Shown: positions 52,390 through 61,461, numbered from the stretch's first letter. The stretch: 64,000 bases of DNA from Streptomyces sp. SID9727 (GCF_010550605.1 NZ_JAAGNI010000136.1:62001-126000), one strand, 5' to 3'. A program made the numbers and translations. The notes: generated by a model from the letters alone, not told the origin.

Positions 52390-52616
52390 GCGCGCCCACA
52401 CCACAGCAGGGGCGGTTGGCCCACGCCCCGGTCGTTCTGCGCGGTGGCCGGTGGTGGCTTGACGGCGGGGCCGGCTCGATCCCCGCCTCCGACCCTGCCT
52501 TCACCGCCGCCCTGGACGACTTCGCCCTGTCGATGGCCGCTGCCGACCGGGCAGTCGCCAACCTCCATATCCGGCAAGACGAGACGCCCTCCGTTGATCC
52601 CGGCGGCATGCGGTGA
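52386..52616 (+). CDS. Small protein coupled to VirD4
   Basis: ATG 52386 overlaps the VirD4 stop and its own stop overlaps the next GTG, so translation of all three is linked. The 76-residue product contains HAPVVLRGGRWWLDGGAGSI, then LDDFALSMAAADRAVANLHI. No family is recognised. Its position suggests a helper of the coupling protein or of the DnaB-N-like protein that follows. Confidence 0.6.
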   Translation: MSAPTPQQGRLAHAPVVLRGGRWWLDGGAGSIPASDPAFTAALDDFALSMAAADRAVANLHIRQDETPSVDPGGMR

Positions 52617-53785
52617 ACCCGCTGATGAGTGCCGAGCAGGCGGTCCTCGGAGCCGTGCTCCTCGCCCCCGAGCAGCTCACGCACCTGGAGTGGCTCGCTG
52701 CGGGCCACTTCTATCGGCCCGTCCATCAGGCGCTGTTCGACGCTCTCCGCAAGCTGCGCGACGACGGACACCCCGCGCTCTCGGCCGACGGTCCGTTGCC
52801 GCTGTCGTGGGTGACCGACGCGGTCGGGGAGGCCGGACAGCACGTGCGCGGGCTGACCGCGGCGTACGCCCACACCCTGATCCAGGCGTGTCCCCGAACC
52901 GAGCACGCCCCGGTGTACGGCCGCATGGTGCTGGAGGGGGCGATTCACCGGACCGTCGCCCAGCATGCGATCCGTCTTCACCAGGCGGCTCGGGCCGATG
53001 CCGTCCAGGGCGAGGTCGAGGGAGCGTTGCGTACGGCGGACGCCTTGGCCGGCGTACTCACCGATCTTGCGCGTCGCTGGGGAACCGACCCTCGACCGGT
53101 CCCACCCACCGCTGGGCCCTCCGCCGCCACGGACACCCTGCCTCCCGCACAGAGCGGCCAGGTCGCCGAAGACGAGCGGTTCCTCCTGGCCGTACTCGCC
53201 GAACAGCCGGGGGCCATGGGCGAGGTGGTGGCCTGGCTGCGACCGGGAGACTTCGCCGACCCGGCCCACGGGCAGCTCTACCGGTGCCTGGGCGCGCTGC
53301 ACCACCGGGGTGAACCCATCGACCGGATCACCCTGCTCTGGGAGGCCCAGCGACGCGGTCTGCTGGCCGACGGCACTGTGTCGAGCGAGCAGCTGGCTTC
53401 GGTGTGCGAAGGCATGGTCCCCGGCAGCGCTGACTGGTTCGGGCAGCGGGTGATGCGCTCCTCCGTGACCCGCACCGCCGCCGCCTCGGCGCGAGCTATC
53501 CGGACCCTGGCCCAGGACGAGGTTCTGGGGCCCGGTCGGCTGATCAACCACGCCCTGCATGCGCTCGATCCTCTCGACGAGGTCCGCACCCGCTGGGTTA
53601 CCGCGAACGGCGGTCCGGTTCCGAAGGCCACGGCACCCGCTGCGCCGGCGGGCGATCCGCCGCCCGACCGAGTCAAGGCCGCCCGCGCCCGCAGCACACC
53701 CCGCCCAGCCGCGTCACCCTCAGCCCCGGCCAGCCGCCTCCCCACGCTTTCAGCACGCCGACCACCCTCGCGCGGCCACCCGTGA
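52613..53785 (+). CDS. Protein with two DnaB N-terminal-like domains and no ATPase
   Basis: The 390-residue protein starts at GTG 52613. Residues 5-150 (SAEQAVLGAVLLAPEQL, AGHFYRPVHQALFDALRKL) match the helicase-loader-binding N-terminal domain of DnaB. A second copy is at about 180-320 (EDERFLLAVLAEQPGAM, PGDFADPAHGQLYRCLGAL, HRGEPIDRITLLWEAQRRGLL). The RecA-type motor of DnaB is absent, with no Walker motif. A tail with DRVKAARARSTPRP follows. It might bind host DnaB or primase at replication of the transferred strand. Confidence 0.75.
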   Translation: MNPLMSAEQAVLGAVLLAPEQLTHLEWLAAGHFYRPVHQALFDALRKLRDDGHPALSADGPLPLSWVTDAVGEAGQHVRGLTAAYAHTLIQACPRTEHAPVYGRMVLEGAIHRTVAQHAIRLHQAARADAVQGEVEGALRTADALAGVLTDLARRWGTDPRPVPPTAGPSAATDTLPPAQSGQVAEDERFLLAVLAEQPGAMGEVVAWLRPGDFADPAHGQLYRCLGALHHRGEPIDRITLLWEAQRRGLLADGTVSSEQLASVCEGMVPGSADWFGQRVMRSSVTRTAAASARAIRTLAQDEVLGPGRLINHALHALDPLDEVRTRWVTANGGPVPKATAPAAPAGDPPPDRVKAARARSTPRPAASPSAPASRLPTLSARRPPSRGHP

Positions 53786-55078
53786 GACGCCCTCCCACCA
53801 GCCCACTTCTGCCCCTGGAACTCGCCTTGACCTACCCCGTCTCCACAGCCGCGCCGTACCTACGCGCCTTGGACCCGAGCCCCGCCGCCCCGTTGCGCTC
53901 TCCGTTGATCGGGTCTCTCTGCTCGGGGTACGGCGGCCTCGACCTGGGCGTGCAGGCCGCTCTCGGCGGCACCCTGGCCTGGCACGCCGAGGTCGACCCG
54001 AACGCCTCACGCATCCTGGCCCGCCACTGGCCCGGCGTCCCCAACCTGGGCGATATCACCGCCGTCGACTGGTCCACCGCCCGTCGGGTGTGCGTCCTGA
54101 CGGCCGGTTTCCCCTGTCAAAGACGTCTCCGTCGCCGGCCGCCGGGCCGGACTCAACGCCCAGACCCGCTCCGGGCTCTGGCTGCATGTCGCCCGTGCGG
54201 TCGAGGCCCTCCGACCCTGCCTGGTTGTGATCGAGAATGTGCGCGGCCTCCTCACCTCCCCCGCCGGTTCCCCTGGCGACGTGGAACTCTGTCCGTGGTG
54301 TCTGGGAGACACCGCAGGTCAGCCTCCTCTGCGGGCACTCGGTGCCGTACTCGGATCCCTGGCCGACCTCGGGTACGACGCGAAGTGGCTCGTGCTTCGC
54401 GCCTCCGACGTCGGGGCCCCGCACCGCCGCGAGCGGACCTTCCTCGCCGCATGGCCCGCCGGGCACCCTGCTGAAGACGCCGACCAGCAACATCGGGAAG
54501 AACGGCGGCTCGCAGCATCCGTCGAAGCGGAAGAGCGGCGGGCACGGTCCGAACCTGGCCGACGAGGTCGAGTGGCTGCTGCTGCCGACCCCGAAGGCGT
54601 CGGACGGGATGAAGGGCTCGCCGAACCAGCCGCACAGCAATGGCGACATGACCCTGCCCAGCGCGGCGGCGTCTCTGGTGCCCACGCCGAGGGCCAGCGA
54701 CACGGGCGCCCCGGGCCGCCGCCCCGGGAAGGGATGGCGACCTCCTTTGTCGGCGGTGGTCCTGCCCCTCTGGGCGGAGGAGACGCCGGAGGCAGGGGCG
54801 CGGACCAGCGATGGGGAGCGTACGGATCCGCCATCACCCGATGGGAGAGGCTCACCCGTCCTGCTCCGGCTCCCACGGACGCGGCCGGACGGCTCCGCTC
54901 GGACTTCGTGGAGTGGATGCAGGGCCTCGACGCCGGCTGGGTCACCGCGACTCCGGGGCTCGGCCGTCCCGCGCAGCTCACCGCACTCGGCAACGGCGTC
55001 GTCCCGCAACAGGCCGCGCTTGCCTTGCAGTTGCTGGCACCGCCCTCCCCCCGCTGTCACCGCTGCGCCAGCCGATAG
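53782..55078 (+). pseudogene. C5-cytosine DNA methyltransferase with frameshifts
   Basis: GTG 53782 overlaps the previous stop; TTG 53827 is an alternative. Motif I (GSLCSGYGGLDLGV) and motif IV start (TAGFPCQ) are intact. An extra A at 54119-54121 then breaks the frame; without it the text reads on as DVSVAGRRAGLNAQTRSGLW and reaches motif VI (IENVRGL) and motif VIII (HRRERTF). A second extra base at GGG 54461-54463 precedes the frame with LLKTPTSNIG and NLADEVEWLLLPTPKASDG. A third shift near 54790-54820 returns to the frame with motif X (LTALGNGVVPQQAALAL). Domain order is that of a normal m5C methylase. As given it is inactive unless the shifts are errors. Confidence 0.8.
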
Positions 55079-55099
55079 CGCTCCACTACCGCGCTCTTC

Positions 55100-55133
55100 C
55101 GGCCGGACCAAACCGCAGATTCTCCGGATCCTC
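55100..55133 (+). promoter_or_regulatory. Shared element motif, copy 4
   Basis: CGGCCGGACCAAACC at 55100 with CCGGATCCTC at 55124, again at a 24-base offset, 72 bases before the DUF4913 gene start. Confidence 0.6.
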
Positions 55134-55171
55134 TCGGGCATGTCGCCGTCTCACAGATGGAGCACACCCTC

Positions 55172-55771
55172 ATGGCCGACACCAGCCCGACCGCCCCCGG
55201 CCCCGAGCCGTACCGCGTCCCGGACGCAGACCTCGACGACCTCGCCAGCACCCTCGCCAAGACCATGGCCGAGGTCAGGCAGCACGGCGTCATCCTCGAC
55301 CGCCTCGGCTCCGAACCCGAATTCACCGGCAGCCAGCCAATGAACGGTGTTCCGGAGATCGAGGCGGCCGACAGCGAGCAGGCCGACGGCCCCGCCTCGG
55401 TGTTCATCCTCGCTCTGGGCGGCGAGGCGTACGCCGTCGAACTCGCCGCCCTCAGCGACTGGGTGAACTACCTCTTTCTGCCGGTGTACGGCCGGGAGAT
55501 CAGCACGAGCCGTCCCTGGTGCGCGCACTGGTATGAACACCCCGAGGCCGTCGCGCGGCTGCACGCGCTCTGGCTCGCCTGGCAGCAGTTCACCGACACG
55601 GAGGCCGGCCTGTCCGGCCCGTCGACCTGGCACCGCGACCACCTGGACCAGACTCTGGCGCACCTGCGTGCGCCCGACGGACCCTTCGCGGCCTGCACGA
55701 CCAGCGCAACGCGACCCAACCACCGTGTGCTGGCCACCCCGGCGCCCGAGCAGTCGGGCGTGGCGGCGTGA
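55172..55771 (+). CDS. DUF4913 protein
   Basis: I use ATG 55172, eight bases after GGAG. The 199-residue product has an acidic N-terminal half and the DUF4913 core at about 90-185: LSDWVNYLFLPVYGREI, then RPWCAHWYEHPEAVARLHALWLAWQ and TWHRDHLDQTLAHLRAPDGPF. DUF4913 occurs mostly on actinobacterial plasmids and conjugative elements; its function is unknown. The stop overlaps the next start. Confidence 0.82.
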   Translation: MADTSPTAPGPEPYRVPDADLDDLASTLAKTMAEVRQHGVILDRLGSEPEFTGSQPMNGVPEIEAADSEQADGPASVFILALGGEAYAVELAALSDWVNYLFLPVYGREISTSRPWCAHWYEHPEAVARLHALWLAWQQFTDTEAGLSGPSTWHRDHLDQTLAHLRAPDGPFAACTTSATRPNHRVLATPAPEQSGVAA

Positions 55772-56547
55772 ACAACGTCCTCGACTTCGACCTCGACGAT
55801 CTCGCGCCGGTCGACGACGACTCCGAAGAGGCGATGGAGGCCCTCTGGTCTGGCGACTTGACGGTGCTGTCCCAGCACCACACCAAGCCCAACGGTTCAC
55901 ACAGCTTCGTCCTCGCCCACGACCGATCGGTCACCTGGGGGATACCCGGCGAGCCACAGCTCGTTGCGATCGCTGTCGCTCGGGATCTGCGGCAGTCCAC
56001 GTTCACCTTCGAGACGAGTCACCACGCCACGGCGTCCTTCGCCCAGAACTGGCTGGCAGAACGCGGCTGCCCGCTCGACCGGATCGCCCTGCGCGGTGGC
56101 GACTACATCGAGCCCGCCGACGACCTCACCGTCCAGGTGGAACAGCAGATCCAGAAGTCGGGCACCCGTTACGAGGTCCTCGACACCTACACCTCCGACG
56201 ACCGTCCCAGCGAGGCGTGGACACTCGTCAACGACGCCCAGGCCACCCAGGCACCGGTTCGCCTCTTCTTCGAGGAGTGGAACCACGATGCCGGCACGTA
56301 CACGATGCGCGAGGGCGCCTTCCCCGACGTCGGCGTCGCCCAGACCTGGCTGGACGAGCGCAGCGAACCGCTGCCCGAGCCTCCGGAGTACAGCGACCAC
56401 AACGGTGCTGTCGTCCGGGCCCGCATCGCCCGTATCGCCCTCTCCCGGTCCGCCGGTACCTCTCCGACACCGCAGACCGGTCTCGACGCGCCCCGCGCGA
56501 CCGCGGCGGTGCCGGTTCAGCGCGCGGCCCAGGGGAGGCTGCTGTGA
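55768..56547 (+). CDS. Element-specific protein of unknown function
   Basis: GTG 55768 overlaps the previous stop; 259 residues. Two similar stretches can be seen: VARDLRQSTFTFETSHHATA with SFAQNWLAERGCPL, and LFFEEWNHDAGTYTMREGAF with GVAQTWLDERSEPL, suggesting an internal duplication. The tail is Ala/Pro/Arg-rich (IALSRSAGTSPTPQ, ending GRLL). I do not know the family. It is cotranslated with a RelE-like gene. Confidence 0.6.
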   Translation: MNNVLDFDLDDLAPVDDDSEEAMEALWSGDLTVLSQHHTKPNGSHSFVLAHDRSVTWGIPGEPQLVAIAVARDLRQSTFTFETSHHATASFAQNWLAERGCPLDRIALRGGDYIEPADDLTVQVEQQIQKSGTRYEVLDTYTSDDRPSEAWTLVNDAQATQAPVRLFFEEWNHDAGTYTMREGAFPDVGVAQTWLDERSEPLPEPPEYSDHNGAVVRARIARIALSRSAGTSPTPQTGLDAPRATAAVPVQRAAQGRLL

Positions 56548-57020
56548 GCCGCGCCCGCTTCGCCTTCGCCGCGCACCCTGACGCCATCACCGACCTGCGC
56601 GAACTCCCCGCTGGAATTCGTGATTTGGCCTTGCTGGAGCTGCAGAACCTGGTCCACGGAAGCGACGACTGCTTGCCCTTGAAGGGCCGACTCGCCGGCT
56701 TCCACAAGGTGTACGTCGACCCGGAGGTCGCCTACCGGCTGGTCATCCAGTTCCGTCAGGCCCCACCGACCTCGACTCACAAGCGCGAGATCTACCTCGT
56801 AGCCGCTGGCAGCCGGAAGGACTACGCGGTCTACCGCACGGCCCACCTGCGGACCGGCCCCCAGCAAGAGGTCGGCCCGGCCTCCGCCACGGAGGCCCGC
56901 GTGCAGGCCGCCCGGTCCCGCTCGACGCTCACCGCCGAACGGCCGACAGCAGGCCGCGCGACTACCCCGTCAACAGCGCCGCCCTCGGCCACTGCCCCTC
57001 GAAAGGCCGCCCAGCGATGA
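56544..57020 (+). CDS. RelE/ParE-like protein with disordered tail
   Basis: GTG 56544 (AGGGGAGG upstream, GTGA overlap). The first 95 residues (ALLELQNLVHGSDDCLPLKG, KVYVDPEVAYRLVIQFR, EIYLVAAGSRKDYAVYRTA) have the small basic alpha/beta layout of RelE/ParE toxins, including the RLVIQF strand and the closing GSRKDYAVYRTA. No antitoxin partner is obvious next door. A 60-residue tail with ARVQAARSRSTLTAE, ending AAQR, is unusual for a toxin. Function may have shifted to a structural or mRNA-binding role. Confidence 0.55.
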   Translation: MSRARFAFAAHPDAITDLRELPAGIRDLALLELQNLVHGSDDCLPLKGRLAGFHKVYVDPEVAYRLVIQFRQAPPTSTHKREIYLVAAGSRKDYAVYRTAHLRTGPQQEVGPASATEARVQAARSRSTLTAERPTAGRATTPSTAPPSATAPRKAAQR

Positions 57021-57682
57021 CCAACGACCGAACTGCGCTCATCCGTTCAGAGTTGGCGGATCTCCTCACCGAGGCCGCTCAGAACGTCGGCGGCATCCCT
57101 GCCGCCGAGTACCCGACGGCTGCCGCCCGCTCCTACCTGCATCCCGTCTTGGGGCCGCTGGCCGCTGGGCCCCGTGTGATCACCGGGCTGAACGACCGGT
57201 TCGAGGGCTTCCTGGCCGCCGAGCCACGCCCCGCTGGTTCGGCGGGCCTGTTCGCTCTGGCCTCATACGCCTCCGCGCTGGGGTGGCTCACCGAGTCGTT
57301 CGCCGAACTGACCTCCTCGGTCGACGAGATCTGTAACCACGTGGGCATCCCCACGGAGCCCTGCGCACCGATCGTCGCCCCGACCGGCGGAACCGAGCGG
57401 AACGACGAGTTCGACTTCGCTTTCAGTGCGCTTGAGTTGGAGGCGGTTCGGAATGCAGCCGAGGCCGCCGGCCTCGCGCCGGCCGACTACGTCGAGGTTC
57501 TCTCCTTGTCGCTGCTCGCCGCCGCCCGGATCACCGACGCCTGCATGGAGATCTCCAGCGGCCTGCTCGATGACGCTGATCTCCTCCGCGAAGCGAGCGA
57601 CCGCCCGCGGCTCGGCGACGACCCCGGGAGCCTGCCCGCTTTGGTCCGCTCCCTGCTCGACCGGATGGAGGCGACGGAGTGA
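57017..57682 (+). CDS. Helical element-specific protein
   Basis: ATG 57017 overlaps the previous stop. The 221-residue acidic product is largely helical, with LFALASYASALGWLTESFAEL and EVLSLSLLAAARITDACMEI. It has no known motif and, unlike its neighbours, lacks the Arg-rich tail. The stop overlaps the next GTG. Unknown function. Confidence 0.6.
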   Translation: MTNDRTALIRSELADLLTEAAQNVGGIPAAEYPTAAARSYLHPVLGPLAAGPRVITGLNDRFEGFLAAEPRPAGSAGLFALASYASALGWLTESFAELTSSVDEICNHVGIPTEPCAPIVAPTGGTERNDEFDFAFSALELEAVRNAAEAAGLAPADYVEVLSLSLLAAARITDACMEISSGLLDDADLLREASDRPRLGDDPGSLPALVRSLLDRMEATE

Positions 57683-58506
57683 ACCCGTACGACGCAGACA
57701 CACACCCTGGGCCTTATCTCGTCGTCGAAGTGCTCGGTGTCGGGGACGTCAGCGTGCCCGCTCTCGCGCCTGGCCCGGGGGAACCGCTGCACCAGGCCGC
57801 TACGCGTGTCATCGAAGCCGCGGCGGCGTTGGACGAGCGACACGAGAGCGTGCTCGTCGCGGTCCGGCGGTCGCAGCGGCTGCTCGAAGGTGCTGGTCGC
57901 GGTGAAGTCGGCCGCGCCCAGGTGTCGTACGCGCTGCTGCGGACCGCACTCCCCGAACTCGGAGACGTTCTGGCGCAGCAAGACCGGGCGTACAGCCAGC
58001 TCGTCGAGTCCCTGTCCGCCTACCGCCGGCTTCCTTCCTCGCCCGAGGCTGCACAACGCGCGACCAACAAGGGCCACGGGCAGGGCCAGAAGACGAGGCC
58101 CGACCGGAACGACGACTGGGCCGTCGCCGGGGAGCGCGGGCTGGTAGCCCTTGAAGCCGTTGCGACCGGGGGCGTTCGCTTTCGTCGCAACGCGATTGGC
58201 GAGGACCCTTTCATCTCGCGGGAGAAGGCCCATCGGCGGGACCCGGCGGTCTTCCCACAGACCGTGCAGCGGCTGGTCGCCGACGGGCTACTGCATCAGG
58301 ACGCCACCGAGAACGTGTACCGGCCCGGCCAGCTCCTCTCGCTCACTTCGCAAGGGGAAGCCGCCTTGCGTGCTGGTCGCGCGACGACCTCACGGGTGTC
58401 CGCCGCCCTTGGCCGCACCACCACGCAGACCACGTCAGGCACGCTCGCCGACTCGGTCGCCGCGCCCGCCGCCAGGACCTCCCTCGCGGCCCCCCGCTCA
58501 CGCTGA
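57679..58506 (+). CDS. Putative winged-helix protein of the element
   Basis: GTG 57679 with a GTGA overlap; 275 residues. The N-terminal half is helical (LHQAATRVIEAAAALDER). The C-terminal part has DPAVFPQTVQRLVADGLLHQD and RPGQLLSLTSQGEAALRAG, like a MarR/PadR winged helix ending. A tail with AAPAARTSLAAPRSR follows. It may regulate the element's genes through the shared motif, but nothing proves this. Confidence 0.5.
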   Translation: MNPYDADTHPGPYLVVEVLGVGDVSVPALAPGPGEPLHQAATRVIEAAAALDERHESVLVAVRRSQRLLEGAGRGEVGRAQVSYALLRTALPELGDVLAQQDRAYSQLVESLSAYRRLPSSPEAAQRATNKGHGQGQKTRPDRNDDWAVAGERGLVALEAVATGGVRFRRNAIGEDPFISREKAHRRDPAVFPQTVQRLVADGLLHQDATENVYRPGQLLSLTSQGEAALRAGRATTSRVSAALGRTTTQTTSGTLADSVAAPAARTSLAAPRSR

Positions 58507-58528
58507 CCTCATCCCGAAAAGGACCACC

Positions 58529-59378
58529 ATGCCTACCCCCGGCCTGCCTCCCACCTTCTCCTTCGCTTCCATCGACGCCCAGCGCGTCGAGGAGGCTCTC
58601 ACCCGGATCGGACCCAAGTGGACCGCCTGGACCGCGATGACCCTGGCCCAGGTGAACGGCCCCATGCGCGTCCGCGATGTTGCTGCCCGGCTCCCCTTCG
58701 TCAGCGAGCAGTTCGTCGGCAAACGGCTGGCCACGATGCACGCCGACGGACTGGTGGTCCGTGGCTACGACCGACGGGCGGCGCCGTACCGGCTCAGCGG
58801 ACTCGGCACGTCACTGGCCCCCGTGCTCCGCACGGTGTCGGACTGGTCCCGTACCCACGTGACACAGGAGCCGAAGGCCGAAGCCGAGCGTGTCGAGGAC
58901 GCGCTGCGCCGCCTGCATCATCGGCACTCAACTGCCGTGATTCAGGCCCTCGACTCGGCTGACGGCCAGATGCGGTTCGTTCACATCGCCGAGGCGGCCG
59001 GTCTGGACTACGGCCTCGCACGCCAGCGACTTGTCCGGCTTCAGGCCGATGGCCTGGTCACGCGGACGGGCTCCCGGCACGGAGACCCTTACGTGCTCAC
59101 CGATGCCGGCCAGGCGTTGGGGGCCGTCTGCGCGTGTCGAGCACTGGAGCCAGCCCTTCGCGCTGCGAGGTGGAACAGCGGCACCTCGTCCGACAGCAGC
59201 AGCCACGCGCACCCACGTCGGCATTCCGCTGGGGGCGGGAGCCGACAGCGCCCGGATCGCGGCGGCTCTACGACGGAGCGCCGCCGCGTCGAACGTCATG
59301 TTCAGCCACGCGCCTCAGCCGGAACCGCGGGTGCCGGCGGCCGTGACCGCTCAGTCGGCGCCGGGCCGGGGCCGGTGA
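58529..59378 (+). pseudogene. Tandem winged-helix (HxlR-like) regulator, frameshifted
   Basis: ATG 58529 follows AAAAGGA. Two winged-helix repeats are visible. The first is WTAMTLAQVNGPMRVRDVAA, then FVGKRLATMHADGLVVR. The second is STAVIQALDSADGQMRFVHI, then LARQRLVRLQADGLVTRTG. After LTDAGQALG the frame is probably broken in the G-run 59119-59123: with one G fewer, the text reads PSARVEHWSQPFALRGG and ends in a tail closing GRGR at 59378. It is a good candidate for the element's regulator if intact. Confidence 0.65.
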
Positions 59379-59493
59379 CGGGGGTGAGAACTAGAGGCCA
59401 CTCGCCGCCACTACGGCATCCGCGTGCGCTCCGGCGGCTCCCGCCGCTGCATACGCGGATCCGTTCTCCTCCTTCGCTTCCGGAGACTCGACC

Positions 59494-60444
59494 ATGTACG
59501 CCCCTGATGACCCGACCCGGTACCAAGAGGTACTGGTCAGGCCCATGTATCTGGCTGGTTCCAACGGGACCGGCGAGGCTGGCTTCGCGCCCGTCACCCA
59601 CTGGCCCCATCAGTACCTCGATGAGGGCCCCTGCCAGCTCCTCGTAACCTCTCCCGACCAACGGATTCGGATCGGCTGGTTCGGCGACGACTTCGAACTG
59701 TGGAAGATCAGCGCAGCCGAGGACGCCTTCTCGGCACCTCGCTGGACGGCGACGTTCAACCACGTCACCCCGGCCGAGATGGTCGCCGGCCTCACCGCCG
59801 CACTGGTCCAGGACTACGACGAAGCCATCGCTTCCGATACCCTCGGCCGCTTCTTGACAGGGCCAACCGTCCCTTGGAGGGACACCGTCGGGCCGCTGAC
59901 CGATGCCGGCTGGAACCTTGACGGAGCTGCTGAACTCGGCACCGTCGAGATCATCGCTCCTGACGACCAAGCGGGCATCCTTATCGATCGGCGCGGCTAC
60001 GGCTCCGACCGCACGACCGTTGAGCTGTGGGCTGGCCCGCCGGGCTGGGGCACTCGTACCGAAGCGACGTTCACGGCCCGCGCCCCGTCCCACTTGATCG
60101 CCGCAACCGCCGCTGTGATGGCGAAGTCGACCCCCGTGGTCCGCGAACGCCACCAAGTCGACCGGCGTATGCAGCACCTGGTCACGATGACCCCTGTCGC
60201 TTCGGTCACGTCGATCCCGGAGGCTCAGGTCTCGCGCGCTCCGACTCCGCTGGACGTACGCCGCACCGCGGTCACCCAGGCCGTACACCGTGCCGCGCGG
60301 GCACCACGCACAGCAGCCGACCTCCGGGTGATGGCCGCGCAGAGCCGCTCCACGGGGGCGGCGCAGAAACGGACGGGACACCCCGTGCCTGCGACCTCTG
60401 CCCGGCTGCCGGCCAGCTCGCCGACGCCCCGGCGCGGACGCTGA
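59494..60444 (+). CDS. DUF317 protein, two domains
   Basis: ATG 59494 has CGGAGACTCGACC upstream. The 316-residue product holds two DUF317-like blocks: about 20-105 (RIRIGWFGDDFELWKI, PAEMVAGLTAALVQD) and about 120-210 (VEIIAPDDQAGILIDRRG, APSHLIAATAAVMAK). DUF317 is a family almost confined to Streptomyces and its plasmids, with unknown role. The last 80 residues form the basic tail (ADLRVMAAQSRST, ending RRGR). Confidence 0.78.
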   Translation: MYAPDDPTRYQEVLVRPMYLAGSNGTGEAGFAPVTHWPHQYLDEGPCQLLVTSPDQRIRIGWFGDDFELWKISAAEDAFSAPRWTATFNHVTPAEMVAGLTAALVQDYDEAIASDTLGRFLTGPTVPWRDTVGPLTDAGWNLDGAAELGTVEIIAPDDQAGILIDRRGYGSDRTTVELWAGPPGWGTRTEATFTARAPSHLIAATAAVMAKSTPVVRERHQVDRRMQHLVTMTPVASVTSIPEAQVSRAPTPLDVRRTAVTQAVHRAARAPRTAADLRVMAAQSRSTGAAQKRTGHPVPATSARLPASSPTPRRGR

Positions 60445-60501
60445 CTCCTGCCCAAAGCCGCACTCCACTCGCGACCGTCCCCGCCCAACAGGAGTTCCAA
60501 C

Positions 60502-60975
60502 ATGCTCGACCAGGCCACGGCCATGATCGAGAACGCCTGGGGCCAGCCCATCGAAGCTCTTGAGGTCGTAGGGGTCCGCCGCCCCAGCGAGGACCCGCTC
60601 CTGCGCTGCGCCATGCACACCCGCGCGGCCCTGGCCATCACAGACAACGCGGTAACCGTTCACCAGGACCGTCTTCACGCCCTGTCCCGGCATGGGTACG
60701 TGCCTGACTTCTACGAACTCGACCGGATCACCGAAACGGCGGTCAGCCTCCGCGTCGCCCACGCGGAAAGCCGTGCGTACCTCCAGGCGATCCGACGTGT
60801 GGTGGAGGCTCGGGAGGCCGCCGCGCCCGAGGTTGAGGCACCGGCGGTTCGGCTGGCACAGGCCGCTGTCGCCCGCTCCGCGCAGACGCCGCACGCCCCG
60901 GGGGCCACGCCCGATCCATCCTCTCCGGCGGCCGTCGTCGGGCCGTCGGCGCCCACAGCGGGGCCCCGACGTTGA
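60502..60975 (+). CDS. Element-specific helical protein
   Basis: ATG 60502 follows CAGGAGTTCCAAC. The 157-residue protein is helical for its first 100 residues (RAALAITDNAVTVHQDRLHAL, SLRVAHAESRAYLQAIRRV) and then has an Ala/Pro-rich tail with AAVARSAQTPHAPG, ending GPRR. No family is recognised. Confidence 0.55.
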   Translation: MLDQATAMIENAWGQPIEALEVVGVRRPSEDPLLRCAMHTRAALAITDNAVTVHQDRLHALSRHGYVPDFYELDRITETAVSLRVAHAESRAYLQAIRRVVEAREAAAPEVEAPAVRLAQAAVARSAQTPHAPGATPDPSSPAAVVGPSAPTAGPRR

Positions 60976-60979
60976 ACGC

Positions 60980-61243
60980 TTAGCTCCGATTTTCGTCGTG
61001 GTGGTCCTCTTCGTCCCGGGGGCCCACCGCGCGGGCCAGCTCCTCCATCGTCAGCTCCATTCGCCGGCCTTCGGCGACCCGATGCTCCACCATCTCCTCG
61101 TCCGGCCAGTGGTCGGGCTGTGCGCCGACTTCCCACTGGCCGTCGGCAACCATCGCGATGTCGCCCACGGTCCAGGGCCGTCCGGCGGCGCGGATCTTGC
61201 GTTCCAGCCCGGCGCCGTCCCAGTGTCTGCTCGCCTCGGCCAT
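60980..61243 (-). CDS. Small leftward protein of unknown function
   Basis: ATG 61243 has GGGGGAG five bases upstream, a strong ribosome binding site. The 87-residue product is acidic at the end (DEEDHHDENRS) and contains RPWTVGDIAMVADGQWEVGA and MELTMEELARAVG. It is the only leftward gene in this part and converges on the gene ending at 60975. Unknown family. Confidence 0.55.
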   Translation of the reverse strand: MAEASRHWDGAGLERKIRAAGRPWTVGDIAMVADGQWEVGAQPDHWPDEEMVEHRVAEGRRMELTMEELARAVGPRDEEDHHDENRS

Positions 61244-61461
61244 CCCCTGCTCCCCCTTCACCGTCGTGTGGTCCGTCGCCGCAACCCAGGTAGGACAACT
61301 GCGGACGCCGATCCATTTCCGTCCCGCCAACGCTTGCTGGTGGCCTCCAGTTCGCCCACGGCAGACGGCATCTGCGGAGAAACGACTACGCACTTCGGCA
61401 TGCCGCATGCCAACGTACGGGTGTTGGGAAAGCCGCAGGTCAACGAAGGGATCGTCCAACC

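Noticed and set aside
53782-55078. Programmed frameshifting in the cytosine methyltransferase
   Set aside because: Three separate shifts would be needed and no slippery context recurs; sequencing error or decay is more likely.
56544-57020. Complete toxin-antitoxin pair
   Set aside because: Only a RelE-like product is visible; neither neighbour looks like an antitoxin.
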